64,000 nucleotides of DNA. It comes from Mesodorylaimus sp. YZB2_4 (lineage: Eukaryota; Nematoda; Enoplea; Dorylaimida; Dorylaimidae). The stretch spans positions 248,001-312,000 of the forward strand of contig JASANH010000183.1 of assembly GCA_030248295.1 (NCBI GenBank), read 5' to 3'. The notes below the pieces were generated by a model that worked only from the letters and a program-made list of their open reading frames with translations, made no database searches and was not told the DNA's origin. Of this stretch, positions 1-11,522 are shown in pieces; the first letter of the stretch is position 1, and each line of letters opens with the position of its first letter. A program made the translations under genes and the position numbers.

Positions 1-3000
1 CGAAAACAAGAAACCCTAAGGTTTTGATGTAGTCTTTTAGAGTGACTCTCATCAGCCTTCGGAACCGCCTTTTATCTCATTTCCGCAACATATTTTCTTC
101 TATTCAATTTTAACCGGATACTGAATAAATGCTAATCGTAAGTTGAGACCACTATTTCCGACTTGATGCGTCATGAAATGCATAAAAATGGAGAGCAGAG
201 TCGAAGGGTTGCTATCCTATGCGGAATCACCCATGAAACCTCACGATCACGATTTTCCTTCAAAGGTCCCAGTTCTAGTGCAGCAGCCGAAAACTGAATT
301 ATCGGTAGTTGCATCATGATGAACGGCAAATGCTCGGGCCAGTATCGATTTCGTGAAAAGACTTCATCATTCTGCACCAGCCCTTCGTAGAATCGACATC
401 CTGACCTTTTTTGAGGTCAAAAAATAACTGGCCAAATTTAGAGACTAGGCCTGCTACGAAATCGAGCACAGGACTTTGAAATTATGACAAAGGAAAAAAA
501 TGCAAATGCGTGAAAGTTTTTTAAAATTGCATTCTGTAATTTTTTAAAATAGCACTGGAATTTCTAATTCTGCTGTAATTAAAATTGCGAAAACGCACGT
601 TTGGTGACAGACGAAATTCAAAGAATGTAGAAAATTTTAAACGGCTTCGAGGCGAAAAAATTATTTGAGTAGAGAAGAATAAACATTTCTACTACATCTT
701 GGACCAATTTTTAAGCACTCAGAATGACTCACGATCAGGATCTTGCTGCACACTCATCTCTACGATATCATGACAGGATGTCCAAGGTGGGTCATCATGG
801 ACTTTGCAGACCACGGGTAACCCATTTTCCCGGGGACTAATGAATCCGCAAATGAGTCCAGCCAGAACAGGACCTCCTGAAACCAAAATTTCCAATTTGC
901 GGAATACTTCAAGAAGACGGATGGAAGCCAAATTTTTCTTCCTATCGTCACGGAGACTAACTGTAAGTAAATGGCAGGCAAACTGGACTGAGAGTACAAA
1001 CCCAAACAATAATTAGTCAGAAAAGTTCAGCAAAAACTGGGTAAAAATATGAGCGTCAACAAACCACAAGATGGGATGATCTTGTGCGTTTGTCTCAAAT
1101 TAAAGAAGCTTTTATAAGCAGCTGCTATCGTACAAACCGATCCGAATATTTTCCTTTTCCCTGCTGTCTAGTCCAATCTTGGTCAAACCAAATTTCGATA
1201 CCTGTTTCGTTCTGACCATAAAAAGAAAGCCAAGCACAGTCCTAAAAATCCCCCCAGACGGGTATAAGGTATAGAAACCTAGCAACCAAGAACAATCCTA
1301 TCCATACATGGTCAACTGCGCATTCTGCAAAAACCAATGAAAGAACTATTAACTCGTACATTAACGACTGTAGACGTCGATTGAAACACGGTCTGCGCAC
1401 CAGACTATCAAGTAAGCTGCCCTTGGTTTTTTTCAGTGTAACGAAATCAATTTTTCCTTGACATGACACGCAATACTAGCGTGCCCATGGCTAATAAATC
1501 TACTTTTAACGGCGTGGGAAAGCTTAGATTTTTTGAACGGACCTAGCTTCTATAAAGAAAGCATAAATTTCAAGAAAATCCTCCCCTTTTCCTTCCTCGC
1601 TCTCTCACCTCGCTTTCTCCGTCCATCGATCCGATCTGTGCGTGAGAAAAGATCTAGCACAAATGTTGAGATCGTCCTCACAAGGGAATGATGGAGAGAG
1701 AGGAAGACGTAGGAAAGAGGAACTGAAACCCTCACTGGATCAAACAAAAACAAGAAGAGGACAGAACTGAGAAAGGTTTCAACAATTTACCTAATACCAA
1801 ATGGCTATCATCGTTAGCTAGATCTAGCGCGCAACGCGAACCAGCCATGCCATGCCACGAAACGAGAGTTCATTTAGAATAGTAGTCAAGAAACGGAAAT
1901 GGCATAGTTTGATGCTAGTGGAAAAGGGACTGTGGGTAACAGGAGTGCAAACAAGATCTATGCCAGCAAGCAAAGATGGTTGGACGGTTAGGTTTGTGTT
2001 TGAATGAAGAATCCAACCCCCCTTGCAGATTTTATCAACAGACTGGAACCAAGGCAATGTTTAAAGTCCGCTTCTGTATCTTGTGCCGCGTAAAAGTGAC
2101 TGTACGGATGGAGGGAATGGAGATGAGGGTCAAACTGAAGATTGAGGGTGGCAACTTAAGAACCTGACCACGGGCTAGATGAGCATCCAGTTTAAGACTA
2201 GGTTTAAGTTGTACGATCATTAATCAGCACCAGGAATTCTATAGCGGTACATGAAGGTCATTTGTAACATAATATTTGAACGGCAAACAAAGAACTAGTA
2301 AAGGCTGTTGAAGCAAAAAGCGGTGGAGGTTGCATATTGTATATGCAACTGCAGTTACTGCTTCTTCTAACTTAGCTATGTTGCCGTCGTTTTCACCTCT
2401 TTCTGTCCGACAAGATAGGAAATGTGAGTGTGCAGGAACATTGAAGGGTTCGCAGAGAAATCAGCACGCTTCCATGTCAGTGTTTTCTGCACACTGATCA
2501 GTCTTGTCGAAAGAAATGTGCATGTAAGCGGCAAGTACAGTATGAACCGACTCTATAGTTACGTACCTGGTCTCTTTACCGCAGCAGTCCATGTCCAGAC
2601 TGGGGTGCAAATCAGTCCATGACCCTGTCCTTTGCGTGCACCTCTATACGTAAGTCAAAGCGCACCCCAGTCACCTCCTGCCGAAACATGAACATCCCCC
2701 CTCGCCCCCAACAACAAATCGGCCCAACGCCAAGCCAGACAGTCATAAAGAGCTGACACGTCCCCATCTCATCCCATACTTCATCGACCCACATCGCCTG
2801 CTTACTACTGAGTGAATGTGGCTGACTCAAGTCAATTCGAGTCGAGTCGCCTCGATTCGCTGGCGTTCGTTGACATTTCGAGTGGCTCGCCTCGAGGCCA
2901 CAGCCTGCATGCACGTATTTCCCCGCTGACATCGGCATTAGGCTGAATGGAATTCCTATTTCAATTTTCCTTCACCGACCCACAAATCCTAGAAATAGCT

Positions 3001-6000
3001 TCATCCCTTGCTCAGTGTCCGTCTATTGCGCACGCACCCACCCCATCTTCTATTCACTTCCAAAATGGAATGCGATGTGAAAAAAGCAGCGGACGCTTGA
3101 ACAGAGCAATCCGCATCCAGAGGGGGTGCCGGACGACTAGTGGCAATCTAAGTGCTTCGATGCCAACTAGGGAATCTGTAAAAAAGAAAATTGCCATTTT
3201 GGGCATTCGGGGCTTGCTCGAATTAGGTTCGGAGTAGAGATGACATTTCTTATGTGCTGACTGCTATGCTGCACAGTGTTCGTGCAAGCCCCGTGGTGAC
3301 CCCAGGATGACATCACGACCATGTCTGTCATAACACTATCTGCATGGCCAACACACATTCGGTATGCACATGTGCAGTAGATTATTCGAGCCTAGCAAGG
3401 GTATAAGCATGGCATTCGATAATCTACTGTACATATTTTCCTGTTATGAGCAAATACTGCAAGCAAATCCGAAGTCTCGTGCAATATATCCGCACTAGTT
3501 CTGTCAAACTTCGAACCTCGTTTGGCTGCTCAAACAGGCTGTGGTATAATTTTGCACAATAACATAGCCTACACATGTATTCCACCGAAGACATACTCCG
3601 AAAGATAGTGCAACAGGCCAGCACATAAAACACGCAGAAATATTGACCAATCTGAAATACAAAAGCTTCATCCTCGCGAGCACATACCTGCGTTTGGTGA
3701 TGTGGTAAAATAGTGTATGAGCCCTAAGTGATGCTTAAAATATGCTGAAACTCATCTGACCATAAAATCACCAAACTGACGATATCACTGACCCCAATAT
3801 GCACAAATTCAATGAATATTTAAAATTACATCAACTTTAAAGCTGCCCCGACTAATTGCACTTCTTTCGCGTTTATAATTGTGATAGGAATCGAGGACAC
3901 CTCATTTCCATTTTTAAGCTTTAGTTTCCTTTCCAGCCTGACTCCGACGCAAAACGACGCCCCACAGAACGACCACCGTGTTGTTACGCTTCATAAATCC
4001 GCGATGCAGGGGCACAGTTATGGTAGGATCGCCCGAATGGCAAAACGAAGAACATGGGTCATTGTCGCCCAAATAAGGATCTGAAAAAGAGACAACATGA
4101 GATCGTGATGGGTCGTCGGGTCGGGCGTCGAGCAGTCAAGCTTGATAGAATTATGCCAGAAGCTCGTCTGCCATCGATTTGAAGCATAGAGCAAGCAGAA
4201 GGGTGTGTCACCTACGGTTGGTAAAAATACTTGATTTGAATGCGTATTGCGTTATTCGCAAATTGCGTACCTACTTCACAAAGTATGCGTACAAGTTTGC
4301 GTATCGCGTATTTTCCCTAGTATAGCTAATGATATATCCAGTCCCAAACTGCAACTAACAGGATGTCAATAACTAAAATGTCACCCCCCCTTCCCCCCCA
4401 CGGCAGTACCACAGACATTAGTCATGGCAGAATTTGTCGCTGCCCTTTATGATCAGCTTCAAAAACGTTTGCGGGGAGAAATATGTCAGGTTCGATCATG
4501 GGTTATTTCTCAGGGGCCCATCCTGGCTCAGCCAGCAACCCGTTTGGGCCAGAATCTTTTTCTGGCCAGTGTCCCTTTTGAGCCAGTGGTCAAGTGTTCC
4601 TGTACGGCCAGTTCCGATTCAATCTCTGAACAGCAAGTGCACAAGGTGGGTGGTGTTCTTTCGGCATGCCCGCACCCATGACGTGGTTAAAAATGGTGGC
4701 TGTAAGGCACTTTGTGCGTCCTCCCGTGCGACTGAACAGCATTGGCTTGCTTGTAGGTAGGACAGTCATGGACGCTAGGACAAATGAGACAGCATACTCA
4801 GAAAAAAGAAATACTGTGTATGGTAATTGCAGCGCCAAGAATTCGAAGAAGGCAAACTACTGGCAGTGCTGGAATCATCTGCTCCCATTTTAGGACACCC
4901 CATAGAAGACAGTTTAAGTCCTCTTCCCTTTTCCGGCTGACCAACGACCAGCACTATGCAGCATTGCACGTAGGAGGTGAGGGTTCGACTCCCACCTCGG
5001 TACAAAATGATTGTCGTTTATTGTGTTCCTTAGCCCTCGAGCGCGCTGTATAGTGCTTGGCCCGTGGATAAAGTATGACATGACATGACATGAGGAGGTA
5101 CTGAGTGCGTGCGGTAAGCACAGACCAATGCCGCATACTGTATGTTTTCAGGGAATTCTGAAATGCCTGGAAAGAATCGGTCAATTCGGAAAATCAAAAC
5201 AAAACAGCATACATGGCAGCATTCGGCGCGCGGAGCAAGCAATGAATGAAAAATCAACCAGCGCACTGACGGCAGCTTCCTGGTATTCATAGAAACTACG
5301 GCAGGGTGCTCGATACCGTCACATATCAGCATTATTTTTCAGATATCGGATGACGAAATGGAATAGTGTTTCACGCCAGCAGATGTAAGTTGCTTTGCAC
5401 AGCTTTTGGACATATGAGGAAAATGCGGGCCTGCTCTTTTTTTCAGCAATCGATCTTCATGGGACAAGAATCGGCAGGCTTCCTGAACATGCACCAACAG
5501 TGCGAGCGAGAAATAAGTCAAGAAAGATATTTTCGAATAATCGAAAGTAAGCATAAGCTCTTGCCTAGTCGAACAGTAGTACTACGGATACAGACTGAAA
5601 CTGTAACTGCCTAGTGACTCTCATGCTTTCAGGCATTTGGCCAAGCCAATTAATACGCGATGATCGAAAATGGTCATACGCCATCGCAAGCTTTGACGAG
5701 GAAAAGAAGCATTCGAAGACAGCGTTTATCGACGAATCATAAGCTACTGCGAAGGAAAAATGTAAAGCCATAAGAGTTGCTCAAGATCTACACGATGCTG
5801 GCGAAGATGACGATACGATCACTAAAATTGCTCTGGCCTATACGGCTTTGTGCCTTCTCACGCAACATCAGTGTGCGAGTAGACGATGCGTGGAGAGGAT
5901 TCAGAAAGTACCGATAAGTAGTAAGTGGGAAATCAAATGCGGATAGCTGGACAGAAACATTGTTATAATCCAACAGTATAAAGAGCAATGGCGGTAGGGA

Positions 6001-6740
6001 ATCGATAAGAATCTTATGAATTCTTTTAACCTTTCTTATAAGACATTTGAAAAATCCAGTCATTCTTAAAATTTCTTATAAGTATTCTTATCTGAATTTC
6101 GTGCAAGAAATTTGATACGTCTTACCAGAGTTCTTGTAAGTCTCAGCCATGTTTTGTCAGCGTGATGCATCAAAATGCGCATTGCATTGTATTGCGTACA
6201 AGCAAGTTTGCGTATTTGCGTACACCAGGTCAAATGCGTACGCGTATCCAATTTTTCAAATTTCCAATCATCCAAATTTTAATGCGTAATATGCAAACTT
6301 TGCGTATGCGTATTTTGAGTGCAACCAAGTGTACACGTCACCCGTCAGGGTGATGATTCAGCAACGGAATAGGTAGCGCCCCCAACTGCCCGGTCGATCG
6401 ATTGGCAGACGAACATTTGCAATATTCCTCCCCAGATAAGAACTGATTAAATTCTTGTCACTACAGTAAATTTTGGCATCAGTAACCGCAATGTATATCT
6501 CTGATCAAAGTCAGTCTTTTTATCATGAAAATGTCTCCTAATTTTTCCAAAGGCTTTCTCTCATTGCATGACCAGGCTAAAGCGCGCTCGATGTCAAGGG
6601 TGTGGCTCACAAGATGTTGAACCTATTCTGTATAAATGCACCCAAAATGTAAAATTAAATCGCATAGAAAAAAGATTCGCGTGCAACCCAGCCTGGCAGG
6701 TGTAGGAGAAAATGTGACCGGCCAAAGTCGGTGACACAAG
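1..6740. other. Gene-poor stretch, no supportable gene
   Basis: I looked through both strands and found only short open frames without recognisable domains. Around 719-1009 on the minus strand two overlapping frames are open, and one follows a plausible splice acceptor, so a single exon of an unknown gene is possible there, but I cannot choose a frame. Several stretches rich in TGCGTA words (about 4230-4320 and 6170-6320) look like decayed repeat sequence. Confidence 0.5.
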
Positions 6741-6830
6741 AACTCCGACTGGAATAGGCAAGTCTTGCGACTATACTCTACGTACGGCTGAAACATAAAC
6801 CCGAGGGGTTGACGTCTCTTCGACTCGCCA
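6741..6830. repeat. Dispersed repeat fragment next to dioxygenase 3' end
   Basis: This segment resembles 20671-20750 in the same orientation: both contain AACTCCRAC, then GGCAAGTCTYGCGACTATAC, then a GACGTCTC block. It lies just downstream (minus strand) of the last recognisable dioxygenase exon, where the missing C-terminal exon would be expected, so it may mark an insertion or rearrangement. The family is not identified. Confidence 0.45.
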
Positions 6831-6893
6831 AACCCCGCCAGGCACGAGAATTGCTCAGGCGATAGTGCAGTTTTCTACAGCCAGAACACTCAC

Positions 6894-9800
6894 CCCGCTG
6901 AAAGTACAATTGTGTGGTCAAGGTGTCGTTGAGTTGATTTAACGGAGTGATCTTCCAGTGAATATGGGCTGGTCTATAGCCACCAAGATCCGCATACCAT
7001 CCAGGCATGACTGTCTCGACTGTGAAATATCCTTTCGGATCGGTGTGCAATTTCCCACGACATAACTGAAATTCAAAATATATTCCCGCCTTTTAGTACT
7101 GCCATTTAAACACGCAAGAAAAGCAATCATTGCTTTGCACGCCTACCATTCTTCGGATGGGATATCAAAATAGGACTACTTGAAATTATTAAAAGATAAG
7201 CACAGAAAACACACAAGACAGCCCGCTTATAACAGGGGATTTTTGATAAAGGACCTACATAGTCTCCGTGGGGCATTGAATATTCGCCAGCCGAATCAGC
7301 TTGCCAAATGTCAAGCAAGGCAGGAATGCCAGTTTGGCAATTATCCTCTGTCACTCGGCCTTTGATAATTAAGCTCGTCCCGTTGACATTCCTGCAAGAA
7401 AACATGGAAAAATGAATACAAGACACATTATTTAAGATATACTACATATGATATAGTGAGTTAGCGGCATATATCGACATATAATAATGCATGCACATGT
7501 CGTGGGTTAAGCTAAGCTACTGTACATATACAGCTTATAGTCTGTGCAGCTAACGCTTCTAAAGCTGTTACTTCAGCACAAAGCAGGAAATAAAAATATT
7601 TAAAAGGATAAAGCGAAGTAACTTTTGCATTGTATAAAGGACAACAGTAGTGCAAGTTTGGCATGTAAATAATAAAATAAACATAAGAAAAATGTGCTTC
7701 ATCAAGACAAACAACAACAACATTTTCATGCGTATTCATAAAGAACTCAATACAGCTAGCAAGAGACAGCTTTAGAAATATCTCCTGAAACTGATGAGGG
7801 AGCAAAATGTCTAGCCCTCTCCGGTGCCTTTTTCGCGGTAATACCCACAGATTAACTCATAAAACCAAACTTATCTCTGTGCCAAGTGCAAACTGAGAAC
7901 AGATTACTTCTTTAAATAGATAATCCTGAAAATCATGCTTGCTCTAGTGTTCCAATGACCTGGGCTTTCCACTGTCTGACCTGACCCTGACCTTGACCTT
8001 GACCGAACCAAAAAACTTTCTGACCTGACCTTTGACCTGCGAGGAATTGTATATTTTCTGGCTCTGACTTTGACATTGATCGGACAAATAATTTTGCTTG
8101 TAATCGGCACCAGCAACAAGGATTCTCTGTGCTCCCAATTTTACCAAGAAATTTCACTACAGCTGACAATTTCCCGGCATTACGTGAAATTTCACGTGCA
8201 GCCTAAGAAACTGAATTTTTATCAAGCTCAAAAAGATATGCAAAGCTGTTTTTTATGGCTTTGGGAAAACTAGAAAAGCTAACACCCATTGAAAATCAGA
8301 AGTAGATCTAATTCGTTATAACATCGATTCTTGCTCTAACTGCCTCCACACGATCGATATCTTTTCCGACCAATCGCAACGCTGGCTTGCGAGAACAGGA
8401 GCCTTACCAGGCTGGAAGTGGCTGGTACAGCCAGAATACCTTGCGCCAATGAAGCCAAGTTTGGATTAGAACGAATGAGAGGAGAGAGTGGCTGCCACGG
8501 ACGGATGGCATACGCAAGCGCACATTACGCTGGCACACAGAACATAGTCTATGCAGCTAGGCTAGTAGGTTACTTTAGGAGAACATAGTCTATGCAGCTA
8601 GGCTAGTAGGTTACTTTAGGAGTCAGCTAAGTGCAATAGCACAAGACTCACAATCAGCAGGGGGGGGGGGCAGTTTCACAGTGCGATTCTAATTTCAGGA
8701 CGGGCACGAATTTAGGGCGTGTCACAATGCACAAGCTAAATAATTTTGTGAAATGACTTAGGACTGTCGTAGGATTCATGGAATGCCTTAAGATTCAGAT
8801 TTGCGAAACTGCCCCCAGATCCCCAGGCAGGAAGGCGGGAGCTTGAAAATTTTTTTACCAACATTTCACTAAATTTGCTTTCTTTCGCTGTCAAAATACT
8901 CTGACCAGGTGCAAGAAATTCTCACCTGACCCTGACCTTGACCGACCCTTCAAAAAATTTTCTGACCTTGACCCTGACTTTGACAAAGGGTCGGTCAATC
9001 AGCGCTTTGACAGAATTCTGACCTTGACCTTAAGGTCATTTCTAACACTAGTTTGCTCACTCTAATTTTACTGACGGGTCTTTTTTCCGCACTCCTTCCA
9101 CTTCTTTCCAGAAAACGTGGTATACATCCTCGTGATTATCCTCTCTCTGCAGTATTTGCCCATATATACATTGTACTGTACATATATGTGTATACTGTAA
9201 TAGAAATCAAACAGTACAGTACACCCGTGCACATAAGCAGGTATTTATAAGTATATATACATATATATGCAGTACATATATATATATACAAATATATATA
9301 CTTTTTTTTAAAATACACACATATATATATGTATGTTATATACATACATTTATATGTATATATATCATATATATCATATATATGTATATGTTATATAAAT
9401 ATAAATATATATCATATATATCATATATATGTATATATCATATATACTATATAAAATGCAATTGAGCCATACCTGCCCATATATAGCGCATGACCAGATG
9501 TTACATTATGTCATCCTCATGCTGGCAGCCATGCATTAAAAACAATAATTCATACTGCTCAAAAACAATAATTTTCAATCACCTGTGGGCTGAAATTAAC
9601 ATCAGGAAGATAAATAAAGGTAAAGCAGAATTCGTTTTGTAGTCAGTACAGAGGACAAATCTCAAAGACTTTTCTTTTCTTTTGGTTTTTATGACATTTG
9701 TTTGAAATATCCTGCCGTCTAATTGAGCTACAGTAGTTAAAGTGTAGTAAGGAGAAAAAAAGCAAAAGCTAAGCAGGGAGTGGCTAGTAGTCTACATGTC

Positions 9801-10046
9801 CAAGGCTGGCCAAATTGCAGCACTAGAATAGGTCACTTGACTCATCCTATCAACTTTAATGTGGAACATTTGACAAAACCATGACCATAATCCGATTTAT
9901 AAAACTTCTTACTCAGTTAAATTACAGATGATTCCAGAATTTCGAAACGGTGCCCCGTAGAGATAATAAGGGCCTTCGATATCAGGCATTGTTGGTCGAC
10001 ATGTGGATTGAGACGCAAAGATAACACCTGAAATTCTGGTTTCCAT
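6894..10046 (-). CDS. Intradiol ring-cleavage dioxygenase, three exons, C-terminus not found
   Basis: Family enzymes use Fe(III) to cleave catechol-type rings between the two hydroxyls. Exons on the minus strand: 10046-9913, 7391-7259, 7065-6894. Joined, they read CRPTMPDIEGPYYLYGAPF near residues 15-35, then KGRVTEDNC and DIWQADSAGEYS, then LCRGKLHTDPKGYFTVETV, MPGWY, RPAHIHWK and LTTQLYF. The ligand set is complete: Tyr82 (GEYS), Tyr113 (PGWY), His123 and His125 (HIH). Phases match at both junctions (2 and 0). The ATG at 10046 is in frame, but a splice acceptor ends at 10028, so an upstream signal-peptide exon is possible; a hydrophobic open stretch lies at 10.11-10.36 kb. After the donor at 6893 I found no exon with the usual C-terminal GDP-type segment, so the gene may be incomplete. 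Animal members are rare; those of spider mites are established horizontal acquisitions. The introns argue against contamination. Confidence 0.8.
7945..9050. mobile_element. hAT-like non-autonomous element in dioxygenase intron
   Basis: The ends are inverted: left TAGTGTTCCAATGACCT and right, reverse-complemented, TAGTGTTAGAAATGACCT. Both are followed inward by reiterated TGACCTTGACC words. The flanks GCTTGCTC (7937-7944) and GTTTGCTC (9051-9058) match at 7 of 8 bases, fitting the 8-bp target duplication of hAT elements. No transposase frame is visible in the 1106 bp. It lies in the 2.5-kb intron between the first two recognised dioxygenase exons. Confidence 0.7.
8540..8621. repeat. Perfect 41-bp tandem duplication (two copies)
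   Basis: The 41-base unit starting GAACATAGTCTATGCAGC occurs twice back to back (8540-8580 and 8581-8621) without a visible mismatch, inside the hAT-like element. It is a recent local duplication with no coding content. Confidence 0.85.
9245..9460. repeat. AT-rich TATA/CATATATA simple repeat
   Basis: About 200 bases made almost wholly of TATATA, CATATATA and TGTATATA words. It sits in the dioxygenase intron just past the hAT-like element. Open frames across it encode only Tyr/Ile repeats and are not genes. Confidence 0.9.
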
Positions 10047-10769
10047 GACGTCAGTGTACAGTATACGCAATCGAAGCCCGCGCAGTACATTGGGCTGTTA
10101 CAGCGCCAATAAATTACTTAAGTAAAACACAATCATGCTCTGATTTAATCGTACTGGAGTCGGGCTTGCAAAGTACCCAAGGCACTGTACAGTTTGCAAA
10201 AATCTGCACATAAAACAGGATAAGTACTGTAAATGCGTAAAAACTAATCCAGACCTGTCCAGTGATTCGAGAAATGAAGACGAGCGAAAAAAGCAGTTTA
10301 GCAGAGTGAGACTGATTGGCTGGTCTCAGGAGCATCGATTGATCCGACTGCTGGATCGGCAATTAGGATTTCCACGCTGTATCTGCTTCCAAATCAGTGT
10401 ATTGCCCTTTAAGCGTGGAGTGCGCACAAGCCTTTGGTGATGTGGCTAATTGTAGTGAGCACGATACGTTTTCTTATACCGGTAGGTCCGGTGCCTGAGG
10501 AACAGTCGTTGCCAGGAACCAGAACAACATTGAAGCATGTGGCGCCAGTTCCGTCATCCACACATATTTTTGGCCATATCGGCCGGATCAAGTATGGCCA
10601 ACTCAGGTCCTGCACCTGATCAGGATCAGGATCCAGACTCAAGAGGGATTAGTCGATGATTGGAATAAGCTAGGTAGGCCGATGCCAATGTTATTTTTTA
10701 AACTTTAGTCGGTTGTGCCCCGCGCTGCCCCAGTTCCCCCACGGGATATTTTACCTGATTCGCCTAACG

Positions 10770-11125
10770 ACCGACCGAGCGATTCGTAAGACATAAGCGA
10801 GGCCGCGAGGTGACCAGCTCTGACGGCAGGTCCCTCTGCGTGTCTCCACTAGGAGCACCCCCACACGAGAGCATCCTTGAATGCACTCCGACTTCGGGTG
10901 GGCTGCGAACCCTGTCGCTGTTCGAGGCCGCCTCCTCGTTTGGCTTCCATCTTTCCACTCGGAGCACCTCTGGAGTACCGGGTGAGTCCCCCACGGCCTG
11001 GCGTGCAAGGTCAGCGAGGGTTTATGGTTCGCAAACCGACCTCCATCACTGAGGGATCGAACCCGGCACGAGCACAGTCACTCGCTACCAAGCAATGCCG
11101 AACCGCTGCACCACCGCGGCCACTC
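10770..11125 (-). mobile_element. tRNA-derived SINE
   Basis: Read on the minus strand, the element starts with a tRNA-like head. An A-box-like GTGGTGCAGCGG is at 11114-11103 and a B box GGGTTCGATCCC at 11064-11053. A tRNA-unrelated body follows, containing GAGGTGCTCC, GGTGCTCCTAGTGGAGAC and TGCGAACC words. The same body recurs at 43020-43410 (with head) and 28940-29090 (body only), so it is an interspersed family. RNA polymerase III transcription is expected from the boxes but unproven. Confidence 0.65.
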
Positions 11126-11417
11126 ACCATACCAAAATGCAATTCACAAATATCCTACTGTACACATAAATTTTAGAATCTGGGACATACGTACACGTAC
11201 AGCAGATCAAGAAGAGAAATGTCTTCCAAATTTTATATTTTCGAAAATTTTTTGTTTTCACTCGATATCAGTTTATCAGCTTATCAAGATGAATTTTTGC
11301 AGTTCATTCATCATGCCTTTCCCTGGTAAACCAACTATCGAAAATGTATAATCTATAAGCTTGCTGAAACGTGGCAGAAAAAAGAAAAACAGAAAGAAAA
11401 GAAAACAAAAGAGAAAA

Positions 11418-11471
11418 ACAACAAAAAAAAAAAAAAAAAAAAAAAAAAAACCCAAAAAAAAAACAACAAAA

Positions 11472-11520
<49 letters not shown>
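11418..11520. repeat. Long poly-A tract
   Basis: About 100 bases of nearly pure A, broken by CCC and a few AAC units. Frames through it give poly-Lys on the plus strand and poly-Phe on the minus strand, which is an artefact of composition. It could be the tail of a retroposon or a sequencing or assembly expansion; no element body is evident beside it. Confidence 0.85.

Positions 11521-11522
<2 letters not shown>

Noticed and set aside
719..1016. Overlapping minus- and plus-strand frames, one with a segment like VSGGPVLAGLICGF
   Set aside because: Two minus-strand frames are equally open and I recognise no family; at best a single unassigned exon.
8540..8621. CRISPR-like or satellite array
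   Set aside because: Only two adjacent copies with no spacers; a simple local duplication.
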